The notes beneath the pieces are model-generated. The model was not told the DNA's origin. It saw only the letters and a program-made list of their open reading frames with translations, and ran no database searches. A DNA stretch of 64,000 nucleotides from Variovorax sp. SG517 (GTDB lineage Bacteria; Pseudomonadota; Gammaproteobacteria; Burkholderiales; Burkholderiaceae_C). This document shows, piece by piece, positions 39,077-50,291 of the stretch (its first letter is position 1; every line of letters starts with the position of its first letter). The stretch spans positions 124,001 to 188,000 of the forward strand of contig NZ_JABMJG010000007.1 of NCBI RefSeq assembly GCF_013376045.1, given 5' to 3'. The translations under genes were made by a program, and so were the position numbers.

Positions 39077-40039
39077 ATGAGAGAGACCGGCCGCTTCGCG
39101 CCCTCGCCCACCGGCCCGCTTCACGCGGGCTCGCTGGTGGCCGCGCTTGCGAGCTGGCTCGACGTGCGCGCGCGCGGCCCGCAGGCGCGCTGGCTGGTGC
39201 GCATCGAGGACGCCGACACCGAGCGCTGCCTGCCCGGCATGGGCGAGCACATCCTCCGGCAGCTGGCCGACTGCGCCCTGCTGCCCGACGAGCCCCCCGT
39301 ATGGCAGACCCGCCGCACCGACCGCTACGAGGCCGCGCTGGATCGGCTCAAGGCGCGCGGCCTGGCCTACCCCTGCGGCTGCTCGCGCAAGGACATCAAC
39401 GAAGCGCTCGCGCGGCTCGGCCATCGGCACGAGCGCCACGGCGAACGCGTCTACCCCGGCACCTGCCGCGACGGGCTGCACGGCAAGCCCGCGCGCGCCT
39501 GGCGCTTTGCCACCGAGAAATTCGAGACCGACCTGCCACCCACGCCCGGCGTGCCGTGGGAGGAAGACGCCGGCGATGCGGCCGCCAGCGGCGAGCTCTG
39601 CTTCATCGACCGCCGCCTCGGCCGCCAGTGCCAGAACGTGAGCCGCGAGGTCGGCGACTTCGTGCTGCGCCGTGCCGACGGCCCCTGGGCCTACCAGCTC
39701 GCGGTGGTGGTCGACGATGCGGAACAGGGCGTGACCGACGTGGTGCGCGGCGAGGACCTCACCGACAACACCGCGCGCCAGATCCTGCTGCAGCGCGCGC
39801 TGGGCTTTCCCACGCCCAGCTACCTGCACACGCCGCTGGTGCGCGGCGCCGACGGCGACAAGCTCTCGAAGCAGAACGGCGCGACCTCCATCGATACCGG
39901 CTCCCCGGCCGCCGCCCTGGCGGCGCTCGACGCGGCCGCGCGGGCGCTGGGCCTGCAGCCCGCCACGGCCCCGGACTGCCCCGCGGCGCTGGCCGGCTGG
40001 GTGCCTCAATGGCGCGCTCTCTACAATTCGCGCCCGTGA
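39077..40039 (+). CDS. gluQRS: glutamyl-Q tRNA(Asp) synthetase
   Basis: A 320-aa paralogue of glutamyl-tRNA synthetase lacking the anticodon-binding domain. It attaches glutamate to queuosine in tRNA-Asp. The HIGH-like motif is [18 protein letters not shown] and the KMSKS-like motif is DKLSKQNG. The zinc-binding insertion with Cys residues ([11 protein letters not shown] and GTCRDGL) is present. The start is the ATG at 39077 just after CGGGAG. The stop overlaps the trmB start (TGATG). A different protein frame of equal length here has no family resemblance. Confidence 0.94.
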   Translation: MRETGRFAPSPTGPLHAGSLVAALASWLDVRARGPQARWLVRIEDADTERCLPGMGEHILRQLADCALLPDEPPVWQTRRTDRYEAALDRLKARGLAYPCGCSRKDINEALARLGHRHERHGERVYPGTCRDGLHGKPARAWRFATEKFETDLPPTPGVPWEEDAGDAAASGELCFIDRRLGRQCQNVSREVGDFVLRRADGPWAYQLAVVVDDAEQGVTDVVRGEDLTDNTARQILLQRALGFPTPSYLHTPLVRGADGDKLSKQNGATSIDTGSPAAALAALDAAARALGLQPATAPDCPAALAGWVPQWRALYNSRP

Positions 40040-40794
40040 TGAATCTTTCCGATACCGTGTCCAACGACCTCCCACCGGGCCATGACGAGGGTGCCGACGA
40101 AGGCGCCGACAAGCCCCATCCGCTGCACCGCCGCCTCAAGAGCTTCGTCAAGCGCGGCGGCCGCACCACCGAGGGCCAGGCGCGCGCCTTCTCCGAACTG
40201 GGGCCGCTGTACCTCGTGCCCTACAAGCCCGAGCCGATCGACCTGACCGCCACCTTCGGCGGCCGCGCCGGGCCGACGGTGCTGGAAATCGGCTTCGGCA
40301 TGGGCGAGGCCACCGCACACATCGCGACGGTGCTGCCCGACACCAACTTCTTCTGCTGCGAAGTGCACGAGCCCGGCGTGGGCGCGCTGCTCAAGCGCAT
40401 CGGCGAGCAGCAGCTGTCGAACATCCGCATCTGCGCGCACGACGCGGTCGACGTGCTCGACCACATGCTGCAGCCCGGCACGCTGGCCGGCGTGCATGTG
40501 TTCTTTCCCGACCCGTGGCACAAGAAGCGCCACAACAAGCGCCGCCTGATCCAGCCCGGGTTCGTGACCAAGCTCGCGCAGCACCTGCGCCCCGGCGGCT
40601 ACATCCACTGCGCCACCGACTGGCAGCCCTACGCCGAGCAGATGCTCGAGGTGCTTTCAGGCGAGCCGCTGCTGCGCAACACCGCCGAAGGCTACGCGCC
40701 CAAGCCCGACTACCGGCCGCTGACCAAGTTCGAGAACCGCGGCATCAAGCTGGGCCACGGCGTGTGGGACCTGGTGTTCGAGCGCAAGGCCTGA
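40039..40794 (+). CDS. trmB: tRNA (guanine-N7-)-methyltransferase
   Basis: A 251-aa SAM-dependent enzyme making m7G46 in the tRNA variable loop. SAM motif I is [16 protein letters not shown], and the family signature is [17 protein letters not shown]. The C-terminal [16 protein letters not shown] is typical. The N-terminal 30 residues are acidic and variable. Its ATG overlaps the gluQRS stop. A TACAAT (40022-40027), 11 nt before this ATG, could also drive an almost leaderless transcript from within gluQRS. Confidence 0.95.
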   Translation: MNLSDTVSNDLPPGHDEGADEGADKPHPLHRRLKSFVKRGGRTTEGQARAFSELGPLYLVPYKPEPIDLTATFGGRAGPTVLEIGFGMGEATAHIATVLPDTNFFCCEVHEPGVGALLKRIGEQQLSNIRICAHDAVDVLDHMLQPGTLAGVHVFFPDPWHKKRHNKRRLIQPGFVTKLAQHLRPGGYIHCATDWQPYAEQMLEVLSGEPLLRNTAEGYAPKPDYRPLTKFENRGIKLGHGVWDLVFERKA

Positions 40795-40864
40795 CGCTTT
40801 CGCATCGGCCCACGCGGGCCATGCCGGGTTGAGCCTGCCGCCGCGACATGGCACGATCCCGCGG

Positions 40865-41320
40865 ATGACCAGCAACAAGACCGACGCAGAGCAGCTCCAT
40901 CTGCGCGACCTCGCCCGGCTGCGCCGGGTTCGCGACCGCATCGACCGCGAATACGCACAGCCCCTGGACGTCGAGGCCCTCGCCTTCGGCGTGCACATGT
41001 CGGCCGGCCACCTGAGCCGCCAGTTCAAGCTCGCGTACGGCGAAGCGCCCTATTCCTACCTGATGACCCGGCGCATCGAGCGCGCGATGGCGCTCCTGCG
41101 CCGGGGCGACCTGAGCGTCACCGAGGTCTGCTTCGAGGTCGGGTGCTCCTCGCTGGGCACCTTCAGCACGCGCTTCACCGAGCTGGTGGGCATGTCGCCC
41201 AGCGCCTACCGGCGCGAGGCCGCGCAGCAGACCGAGGGAATGCCCTCGTGCGTGGCGAAGCAGGTCACGCGACCGATCAGGAATCGAGAAGCGCCGGTGG
41301 GGGAGCCGCATCTAGACTGA
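40865..41320 (+). CDS. AraC-family transcriptional regulator (DNA-binding domain only)
   Basis: A 151-aa protein consisting almost only of the AraC double helix-turn-helix (about residues 10-115): LDVEALAFGVHMSAGHLSRQ, then ERAMALLRRGDLSVTEVCFE and the signature GCSSLGTFSTRFTELVGMSP with SAYR. There is no cupin or other sensor domain. It lies 35 bp before a VOC protein and a UvrA-like ATPase gene on the same strand, and I have seen this trio in related bacteria. It may therefore control them or respond with them. The start MTSNKTDAEQL is preceded by only weak Shine-Dalgarno bases. Confidence 0.88.
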   Translation: MTSNKTDAEQLHLRDLARLRRVRDRIDREYAQPLDVEALAFGVHMSAGHLSRQFKLAYGEAPYSYLMTRRIERAMALLRRGDLSVTEVCFEVGCSSLGTFSTRFTELVGMSPSAYRREAAQQTEGMPSCVAKQVTRPIRNREAPVGEPHLD

Positions 41321-41355
41321 GCGCTCCTCTACAACAACAGACCGGAGCGATCACG

Positions 41356-41766
41356 ATGAACATCAGCATCCACGCGAGTTTTCTTCCGCACAACGACCCC
41401 GAGGCCTCGCTCGCCTTCTACCGCGACCTGCTCGGCTTCGAGGTCCGCAAGGACGTGGGATACGGCGGCATGCGCTGGATCACCGTCGGGCCCAAGGGCC
41501 AGCCCGATGTTTCCATCGTGCTCTCGCCGCCGGCCGCCTACCCCGGCATCACCGACGACGAGCGCCGCACCATTGCCGAGATGATGGCCAAGGGCACCTA
41601 TGCCGCCATCCTGCTGGCCACGCCCGACCTCGAAGGCACCTTCGCGAAGCTGCAGGCCAGCGACACCGAGATCGTCCAGGAGCCGACCGACCAGCCCTAC
41701 GGCGTTCGCGACTGCGCGGTGCGCGACCCCGCGGGCAGCCTGATCCGCATCCAGCAGCTGGGCTGA
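41356..41766 (+). CDS. VOC family (glyoxalase/bleomycin resistance-like) protein
   Basis: A 136-aa protein with two beta-alpha-beta-beta-beta modules. It begins MNISIHASFLPHNDPEASLA, with FYRDLLGFEVRKDVGYGGMR in the first module and DPAGSLIRIQQLG closing the second. Metal ligands of the family are plausible (His6 and late Glu/Asp) but not certain. VOC proteins include glyoxalases, ring-cleaving dioxygenases and drug-binding resistance proteins. Its place between an AraC regulator and a UvrA2-like ATPase hints at a role in resistance to a DNA-damaging or reactive compound. That role is inferred. Confidence 0.87.
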   Translation: MNISIHASFLPHNDPEASLAFYRDLLGFEVRKDVGYGGMRWITVGPKGQPDVSIVLSPPAAYPGITDDERRTIAEMMAKGTYAAILLATPDLEGTFAKLQASDTEIVQEPTDQPYGVRDCAVRDPAGSLIRIQQLG

Positions 41767-41783
41767 GGCGCAGAGGCGAACCG

Positions 41784-44201
<2,418 letters not shown>

Positions 44202-44287
44202 TCGAAGCCCCTTCACCTGGTAAGCCCGCCTTTCACCCTGGCCCCGATATTGCTACACTTTTTTACTAATGTGAAAGAAGGTGTCCA

Positions 44288-45460
44288 ATGAACACGTCAC
44301 GCAGGGAATGGTTGGGCAAGGCAGGCGCCCTGGTGCTCGGAAGCGGCATCGGCATGGCCCACCCCGTCATGGCGCAGACCGCGCGGACGGCGGCCGCGGC
44401 CGGCGGGGCGCGCGTCGTGCTGCTGGGGCAATCGGTGCCGCTGACCGGCGGCGCCTCCGAGATCGGCACCGCCTTCGCGGCCGGCAGCCGACTCGCGGTG
44501 ACCGCGTTCAACGAACGCAATGCGGCCAGCGGCCTGCAGCTGAAGCTGCTGCAGCTCGACGACGGCTATGACGCGGCCCGCGCCACCGCCAATGCGCGCA
44601 CCCTGCTCACCACCGACAAGGCCGACATGCTCTTCGGCTTCGTCGGCACGGCCAGCAGCGAGGCCGGCGCGAACGTCGCCACGCAGCAGGGCAGCCTGCT
44701 GTTCGCGCCCTTCGCGGCCTCCGACACGCTGCGCGGCGCCGAGCATCCCAATGTGTTCCACGTGCGCCCCGGCATGATCGACGAGGCCCTGAAGATCGTG
44801 AGGCAGTGCGCCACGGTGGGCCAGACGCGCGTGGCGCTGGTGGGCGACGACGACGCCATGGGCCGCGCCGGGCTCGCGGCCGTGGAGCAGGCCATCACCG
44901 AGCTCAGGCTCACGCCGCTGGTCGCGACCGCGCTGGTGCCGGCCAACGGCGACAAGCTCGACGCGGCGCTGAAGGAAGTGCAGAAGCAGTCCCCCCAGGC
45001 CATCGTGCTGGTGTCGCTCTCGGGCACAACGGCCAACGCCATCCGCAAGCTGCGCAAGAGCGGCTACGCGGGCAGCTTCATGGCCTTCTCCATCGTGGGC
45101 ATCGACCCGCTGTACGCCACGCTCGGCAAGGACATCGGCGGCATCGTGATCTCGCAGGTGGTGCCTTCGCCGCGCCCCTCGGCCATTCCGATCGTCAAGG
45201 AGTACCTCGCGGCCGTCGACAACTCCGACCAGACCGCGTCGTACGAAGGCCTCGAAGGCTTCATCGCGGCCAAGGCCGCCGGCGAGGCGGTGCGCCGCGC
45301 GGGCCGCGGCTTCAACACGGCGAGCCTGCTGCGCGTGATGTCGGGCATGACCGACTACGACGTGGGCGGCTTCCGCATCAACCTGCGCCCGGGCCTGCGC
45401 GACAGCGTGCGCAACATCGACCTGATCAGCATCTCGGCCGACGGGCGCGTGCTGCGATAG
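44288..45460 (+). CDS. ABC transporter substrate-binding protein (branched-chain amino acid type, Tat-exported)
   Basis: A 390-aa periplasmic binding protein of the LivK/Peripla_BP_6 class. The N-terminus has a twin-arginine motif, SRREWLGKAGALVLGSG, ending in VMAQ, so export in folded form by Tat is likely. The mature protein begins RVVLLGQSVPLTGGASEIG and contains VGTASSEAGANVATQQG and YEGLEGFIAAKAAGEAVRRA. No permease or ATPase genes are next to it. It is either an orphan that shares a transporter or a sensor partner. AGAAGG lies 7 nt before the ATG. Confidence 0.88.
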   Translation: MNTSRREWLGKAGALVLGSGIGMAHPVMAQTARTAAAAGGARVVLLGQSVPLTGGASEIGTAFAAGSRLAVTAFNERNAASGLQLKLLQLDDGYDAARATANARTLLTTDKADMLFGFVGTASSEAGANVATQQGSLLFAPFAASDTLRGAEHPNVFHVRPGMIDEALKIVRQCATVGQTRVALVGDDDAMGRAGLAAVEQAITELRLTPLVATALVPANGDKLDAALKEVQKQSPQAIVLVSLSGTTANAIRKLRKSGYAGSFMAFSIVGIDPLYATLGKDIGGIVISQVVPSPRPSAIPIVKEYLAAVDNSDQTASYEGLEGFIAAKAAGEAVRRAGRGFNTASLLRVMSGMTDYDVGGFRINLRPGLRDSVRNIDLISISADGRVLR

Positions 45461-45475
45461 TTCTCGGCGCGCCAC

Positions 45476-46198
45476 CTAACCGGTGCTCACCAGCGCCCGC
45501 AGCGCATCGAGCGAGCGCAGCTCGATGCGCCCGTAGCCCAGCGAAAGCACGCCCTCCGCCGCCAGCGCATTGAGCTCCTTCGACAGCGTCTGGCGCGTCA
45601 CGCCGAGCATCATCGCCAGCGCCTCCTGCGGCAGCTGCAGTTCGTGCCGCAGTTGCACCGACTGCGTGGCGTCGCCGCGCGCCAGCACCAGCAGACGGTG
45701 CGCCACGCGCGCGCGCAGGCTGCGCAGGGTGGCGTCCTCCGCGAGGCCGTAGAGCATGCGCACGCGCGACGCCAGCATCGCGGCGATGGCGTTGGAGAAC
45801 ACCACGTCGCGCATCAGCTGCACGAAAGCCGCGGGCGGCACCACCAGCAGGTCGAGCGCCTCCAGCGCGGTGGCGTCGTGCGTGCGCGGCGAGCCGTCGA
45901 TCAGGGTGATCTCTCCGAACCAGTTGCCCGGCTCCAGCACGGCGAGGATGGCCTCGCGCCCGTCCTGGCGCAGCGACGAGACCTTGATGGTGCCCGCCAC
46001 CAGCCCGTAGAAGCCGCCGTCCGTAGCGTGGATGGGGTCGCCCTGGCGGAACACCATCGCGCCGCGGCGCACGTGATGCAGCTCGGCCGCGCCCACCAGC
46101 GCCTCGCGCTGCGCACGCGGCATGCTCATGAACCACGGGTTGCCTTCCAGCGCGGCGCGGTGCGCGGCGGAAAGGCGCGGCTTCGAAGAGGCGGCCAT
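45476..46198 (-). CDS. Crp/Fnr-family transcriptional regulator
   Basis: A 240-aa regulator starting [20 protein letters not shown] cyclic-nucleotide-type beta-roll (about residues 25-140; VRRGAMVFRQGDPIHATDGG, LEPGNWFGEITLIDGSPRTH) is followed by a C-terminal winged helix (ELQLPQEALAMMLGVTRQTL). No Fnr-type Cys cluster is seen. The Arg/Thr or Ser of cAMP binding is not obvious (DGSPRTHD is in the right place). The start is uncertain: an ATG at 46258 in frame would overlap the palindrome at 46259-46274. Divergent from the HD-domain gene. Confidence 0.9.
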   Translation of the reverse strand: MAASSKPRLSAAHRAALEGNPWFMSMPRAQREALVGAAELHHVRRGAMVFRQGDPIHATDGGFYGLVAGTIKVSSLRQDGREAILAVLEPGNWFGEITLIDGSPRTHDATALEALDLLVVPPAAFVQLMRDVVFSNAIAAMLASRVRMLYGLAEDATLRSLRARVAHRLLVLARGDATQSVQLRHELQLPQEALAMMLGVTRQTLSKELNALAAEGVLSLGYGRIELRSLDALRALVSTG

Positions 46199-46258
46199 CA
46201 AGAAAGAGGAAATGACAGGGGAATGACGAGGGAACGGGGGTTTACCAGAACCCCGCAT

Positions 46259-46274
46259 TGTCAAATTCTTGACA
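46259..46274. promoter_or_regulatory. 16-bp palindrome, candidate Crp/Fnr-type operator
   Basis: TGTCAA-ATTC-TTGACA is a perfect dyad in the divergent region between a Crp/Fnr-family gene and the HD-domain gene. It is 60 bp upstream of the regulator start and 70 bp upstream of the HD gene. Its arm spacing resembles Fnr/Crp sites. TTGACA within it could also serve as a -35 element in each direction. Confidence 0.6.
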
Positions 46275-46344
46275 GTTCATGGTCAAGCGCAGGCATACAG
46301 TGGCCAGCTCCCCCACAGGACACAAAAGAACGGAGACTCCGGCG

Positions 46345-46935
46345 ATGAACGCACGCGCAAGTTTCAAGAGCATGCAGGAAAGCACGCGCGAAGACTGGCA
46401 GCTGATCGGTGGCGAGTTCATGCAGTTCGCGGGCGGCCTGCCCGCCCGCGTGATCAAGCACCTGCAGATCCTCGAAGGCGACTACGGCGGCTTCCCGGTC
46501 GACCGCTACACCCACTCGCTGCAGACCGCCACCCGCGCGCTGCGCGACGGCCGCGACGAGGAATACGTGGTGTGCGCCCTGCTGCACGACATCGGCGACA
46601 CCCTTGGCAGCTTCAACCACCCCGACATCGCCGCGGCCATCCTCAAGCCCTTCGTGAGCGAAGCCAACCACTGGATGGTGCAGAACCACGGCATCTTCCA
46701 GGGCCACTACTTCTTCCACCACATCGGGCTGGACCGCGACATGCGCGACAACTTCAAGGGCCATCCGCATTACGAGCGCACGGCCGAGTTCTGCGCGCTC
46801 TACGACAACCCCGCCTTCGACCCCAAGGCCGAGACCCTGCCCATCAGCGAGTTCGAACCCATGCTGCGCCGCGTGATGGCACAGCCGAAGCAGAGCATCT
46901 ACAAGGCCGCGCTGACCGAGCCCGCGGCCGCCTGA
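46345..46935 (+). CDS. HD-domain protein, PhnZ/MIOX-like oxygenase candidate
   Basis: A 196-aa HD-fold protein. Possible metal ligands appear in order: H57 (RYTHSLQTA), H81-D82 (LLHDIGD), H92 (FNHPD), H115 (QNHGIF) and D154 (LYDNPAFDP). Six ligands in this order, with the conserved YTHSLQTATRA segment, resemble the mixed-valent diiron oxygenases PhnZ and myo-inositol oxygenase more than simple phosphohydrolases. The substrate is unknown. It starts 20 bp before a class II aldolase gene and is divergent from a Crp/Fnr-type gene. The plain annotation would be HD phosphohydrolase. Confidence 0.8.
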   Translation: MNARASFKSMQESTREDWQLIGGEFMQFAGGLPARVIKHLQILEGDYGGFPVDRYTHSLQTATRALRDGRDEEYVVCALLHDIGDTLGSFNHPDIAAAILKPFVSEANHWMVQNHGIFQGHYFFHHIGLDRDMRDNFKGHPHYERTAEFCALYDNPAFDPKAETLPISEFEPMLRRVMAQPKQSIYKAALTEPAAA

Positions 46936-46955
46936 ACCAGCCTTAGGAAACACCC

Positions 46956-47723
46956 ATGAACGCCTTCGCACAACCCGAAATCCAGAAGCTCGTCTCCGCC
47001 GAGGAGTGGCAGCTGCGCGTCGACCTCGCCGCGTGCTACCGCCTGGTAGCGCTGCACGGCTGGAGCGACCTGGTCTTCACGCACATCAGTGCGCGGATTC
47101 CGGGCCCCGAGCATCACTTCCTGATCAACCCCTACGGCCTGATGTTCGACGAGATCACCGCGTCGAGCCTGGTGAAGGTCGACCAGCAGTGCAACAAGGT
47201 CATCGACTCGCCCTACCCCGTGAACCCCGCTGGCTTCGTGATTCACAGCGCGGTGCATGCGGCGCGGGAAGACATCCAGTGCGTGCTGCACACCCACACC
47301 CGCGCCGGCATTGCCGTGAGCGCGCAGAAGAACGGCGTGCTGCCCATCAGCCAGCAGTCGACCTTCGTGCTGGCCTCGCTGGCGTACCACGACTACGAGG
47401 GCGTGGCCTTCCGCGACGACGAGAAGCCGCGCCTGCAGGCCGACATGGGCAACGCCAACTTCCTCATGCTGCGCAACCACGGCCTGCTGACCTGCGGCAA
47501 GACCATTGCGGACGCCTTCCTCTCGATGTACACCTTCGAGGCCACCTGCCAGATCCAGATCGCGGCGCAGTCGGGCGGAAGTGAACTCACGCACGTGAAT
47601 CCGCGCATCGTGGAGGGCGTGGGCCAGGCCATGAAGGTGCAGACCGGCGGCCTGGGCGGGCAGTTCGTCTGGCCGTCGCTCATCCGCAAGCTCGACCGCA
47701 TCGACGACAGCTACAAGCAGTAA
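46956..47723 (+). CDS. class II aldolase/adducin family protein
   Basis: A 255-aa zinc-dependent aldolase-fold protein. Ligand regions are VLHTHTRAGIAVS (two His) and LMLRNHGLLTCG (third His), and the N-terminal LVFTHISARIPGPEHHFLIN matches the family. Members cleave sugar phosphates or decarboxylate small acids; the substrate here is unknown. AGGAAA lies 6 nt before the ATG. It is co-directional with the HD-domain gene, so the two may act in sequence on an oxidised small molecule. That is an inference from position only. Confidence 0.88.
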   Translation: MNAFAQPEIQKLVSAEEWQLRVDLAACYRLVALHGWSDLVFTHISARIPGPEHHFLINPYGLMFDEITASSLVKVDQQCNKVIDSPYPVNPAGFVIHSAVHAAREDIQCVLHTHTRAGIAVSAQKNGVLPISQQSTFVLASLAYHDYEGVAFRDDEKPRLQADMGNANFLMLRNHGLLTCGKTIADAFLSMYTFEATCQIQIAAQSGGSELTHVNPRIVEGVGQAMKVQTGGLGGQFVWPSLIRKLDRIDDSYKQ

Positions 47724-47854
47724 GACCGACCTTCGCCGGTCACGGTTTCCACGGCTGCCAGCGCCTGCGCGACGGGTGTTGGCGGCCATTTTTTTGCCTG
47801 GCCGCTGCTGTGAGTGCCGAGTGCGGCACTCCTTGCCGGTGCGATGATCGCCCG

Positions 47855-48781
47855 ATGGAACTCAGGCAACTGCGCTACTTCGTCAAGGTCTGCGAGCTTC
47901 GCAGCATGGGCCGCGCCGCGGTCGAACTGGGTGTCGTCACCTCGGCGCTGAGCCAGCAGATCAGCCGGCTCGAAGGCGAGCTCTCCACCCGGCTGCTCAA
48001 GCGCAGCGCCAGCGGCGTGGTGCCCACTGATGCCGGCGTGGCCTTCCTGCACCAGGCCCAGCTCGTTCTGCGCCATGCCGACGACGCGGTGCTCGCGGCG
48101 CAGCAGGCGCGGCTCTCTGGCCACGTGAGCGTGGGCCTCGCGCCCACCACCGCCACGGTGCTCGGCGTGCCGCTGATGCGCGCCATGCGCGAGCGCTACC
48201 CCGATGTGCGGCTGCACCTGATCGAGGCGCTCTCGGGCCATCTCACGACCATGCTGCAGGCGCGGCAGCTCGACCTGGCCGTGCTGTTCCATACCGACAC
48301 GCCGCGGCGCTGGAGCGTGACGCCACTGTTGGCCGAGAAGCTCTTCGTGATCGCATCCCCCACGCTGGCCCATCGCCCCACCGGTGCGCGCGTGCGGCTC
48401 GCGCAACTGGCCGAGCTGCCTCTCATCCTGCCCACCGGCAGCCACGGCCTGCGCGCCACGCTGACGGCCGCCTTCACGCGGGCACGCATCTCGCCACGCA
48501 TCGTGGCCGAGGTCGACGGCCTCGCACTGCTGATGGACGCGGTGCGCGCCGGCCATGGCGCGACCATCCAGCCCGGCGCCGCCACCGCGCGGCACGAGCG
48601 CGACGATCTGCAGCTCACCCAGATCGCCGACGCGCACGTGGGCCGGCGCAACCTGCTCGTGAGCCTGTCGGACGACGAGCTCTCCCCCGCCGCGCTGGCC
48701 ACCCGCGTGGTGGTGGCCGACACGGCGCGCACCCTGGTGCGCGAGGGCCGCTGGGCAGGCGCCAGTCTTCTCGAAACGTGA
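47855..48781 (+). CDS. tcuR: LysR-family regulator of tricarballylate use (TcuR-like)
   Basis: A 308-aa LysR regulator beginning MELRQLRYFVKVCELRSMGR. The helix-turn-helix is at about residues 18-40 (AAVELGVVTSALSQQISRLE), and the effector domain spans about 90-300 with SGHVSVGLAPTTATVLGVPL at its start. Its position 76 bp upstream of tcuA, same strand, matches the Salmonella tcuR-tcuABC order and supports control of tricarballylate genes. It is close to the Nac/Cbl type. A GATGAT six nt before the ATG and the lack of a Shine-Dalgarno suggest a leaderless start. Confidence 0.85.
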   Translation: MELRQLRYFVKVCELRSMGRAAVELGVVTSALSQQISRLEGELSTRLLKRSASGVVPTDAGVAFLHQAQLVLRHADDAVLAAQQARLSGHVSVGLAPTTATVLGVPLMRAMRERYPDVRLHLIEALSGHLTTMLQARQLDLAVLFHTDTPRRWSVTPLLAEKLFVIASPTLAHRPTGARVRLAQLAELPLILPTGSHGLRATLTAAFTRARISPRIVAEVDGLALLMDAVRAGHGATIQPGAATARHERDDLQLTQIADAHVGRRNLLVSLSDDELSPAALATRVVVADTARTLVREGRWAGASLLET

Positions 48782-48857
48782 ACACCCGTTGCCCGAACCG
48801 GCCTTTCGCCTGAAGGCCTGCCTGCCTACAGTCTCCTCATCCCAAGGAGACCCACGA

Positions 48858-50291
48858 GTGAGAGTGATGGACGTACTGGTGGTCGGAGGCGGCAATGCCG
48901 CCCTCTGCGCCGCCCTGATGGCGCGCGAGGCAGGCGCCTCGGTGCTGCTGCTCGAAGCCTCGCCCAGAGCATGGCGCGGCGGCAACTCGCAGCACACGCG
49001 CAACCTGCGCTGCATGCACGACGCGCCGCAGGACGTGCTGGTCGATGCCTACCCCGAAGAGGAGTACTGGCAGGACCTTCTGAAGGTGACCGGCGGCCTC
49101 ACCGACGAGCGACTCGCGCGCCTTGTGATCCGCGCCTCGTCGAGCTGCCGCGACTGGATGCGCAGCCACGGCGTGCACTTCCAGCCGCCGCTGTCGGGCG
49201 CATTGCACGTCGCGCGCACCAACGCCTTCTTCATGGGCGGCGGCAAGGCGCTGGTGAACGCCTATTTCCGCAGCGCCGAAAGGCTCGGCGTGCAGATCCG
49301 CTACGACACGCCCGTGGCCTCGGTCGAGCTCGACGGCGAGCGCTTCGTGGCCGTGCGCACCGAAGCCGGCGAGCGCATCGAAGCGAAGAGCTGCGTGCTG
49401 GCCGCCGGCGGCTTCGAGTCGAACCGCGAATGGCTGCGCGAGGCATGGGGACGGAACGAGCGCGGCGAATGGCCTGCCGACAACTTCCTGATCCGCGGCA
49501 CGCGTTTCAACCAGGGCGTGCTCCTGAAGCACATGATCGAGTCGGGCGCCGACAGCATCGGCGATCCGTCGCAGGGTCACATGGTGGCCATCGACGCGCG
49601 CGCGCCGCTGTACGACGGCGGCATCTGCACGCGCATCGACTGCGTGTCGCTGGGCGTGGTGGTCAACCGCGAGGCGAAGCGCTTCTACGACGAGGGCGAG
49701 GACTTCTGGCCCAAGCGCTACGCCATCTGGGGCCGGCTGGTGGCACAGCAGCCGGGGCAGATCGCATGGTCGGTCATCGACCAGAAGGCGGTCGGGCGCT
49801 TCATGCCGCCGGTGTTTCCCGGCACGCAGGCCGACACGCTCGGCGAGCTCGCGCGCAAGATCGGCCTGGACGAAGCCACCTTCGTGCGCACCGTGGAGGA
49901 CTACAACGCCGCATGCCGCGTCGGCCGCTTCGACCACACCGCGCTGGACGACTGCCACACCGAGGGCCTCGCGCCCGCCAAGACGCACTGGGCGCGCCCC
50001 ATCGATACAGCGCCCTTCCATGCCTATCCGCTGCGGCCCGGCATCACCTTCACCTACCTGGGCCTGAAGGTGGACGAGACGGCGGCCGTGCGATTCAGCG
50101 GCCGCCCCAGCCCCAACCTGTTCGTGGCCGGCGAAATGATGGCCGGCAACGTGCTCGGCAAGGGCTACACGGCGGGCGTGGGCATGAGCATCGGCACGGC
50201 CTTCGGCCGCATCGCAGGCACGCAGGCGGCAAAAGCCGCGCGGGCCTCCACGAAGAACGACAAGGAGGCCGCGCTTGCAGCAGCTCACTGA
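48858..50291 (+). CDS. tcuA: FAD-dependent tricarballylate dehydrogenase
   Basis: A 477-aa flavoprotein of the fumarate reductase/succinate dehydrogenase flavoprotein family. The FAD motif is [20 protein letters not shown], with [18 protein letters not shown] next and [20 protein letters not shown] near the C-terminus. It oxidises tricarballylate to cis-aconitate and passes electrons to TcuB. A GTG at 48858 is taken as the start because AGGAG lies 8 nt before it; the ATG at 48867 would be 17 nt away. The 3' end overlaps tcuB by 17 bp. Confidence 0.93.
   Translation: MRVMDVLVVGGGNAALCAALMAREAGASVLLLEASPRAWRGGNSQHTRNLRCMHDAPQDVLVDAYPEEEYWQDLLKVTGGLTDERLARLVIRASSSCRDWMRSHGVHFQPPLSGALHVARTNAFFMGGGKALVNAYFRSAERLGVQIRYDTPVASVELDGERFVAVRTEAGERIEAKSCVLAAGGFESNREWLREAWGRNERGEWPADNFLIRGTRFNQGVLLKHMIESGADSIGDPSQGHMVAIDARAPLYDGGICTRIDCVSLGVVVNREAKRFYDEGEDFWPKRYAIWGRLVAQQPGQIAWSVIDQKAVGRFMPPVFPGTQADTLGELARKIGLDEATFVRTVEDYNAACRVGRFDHTALDDCHTEGLAPAKTHWARPIDTAPFHAYPLRPGITFTYLGLKVDETAAVRFSGRPSPNLFVAGEMMAGNVLGKGYTAGVGMSIGTAFGRIAGTQAAKAARASTKNDKEAALAAAH

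Noticed and set aside
44288-45460. Orphan binding protein as part of the UvrA-like operon
   Set aside because: It has its own Shine-Dalgarno and AT-rich promoter-like region after an 86-bp gap, and no functional link.
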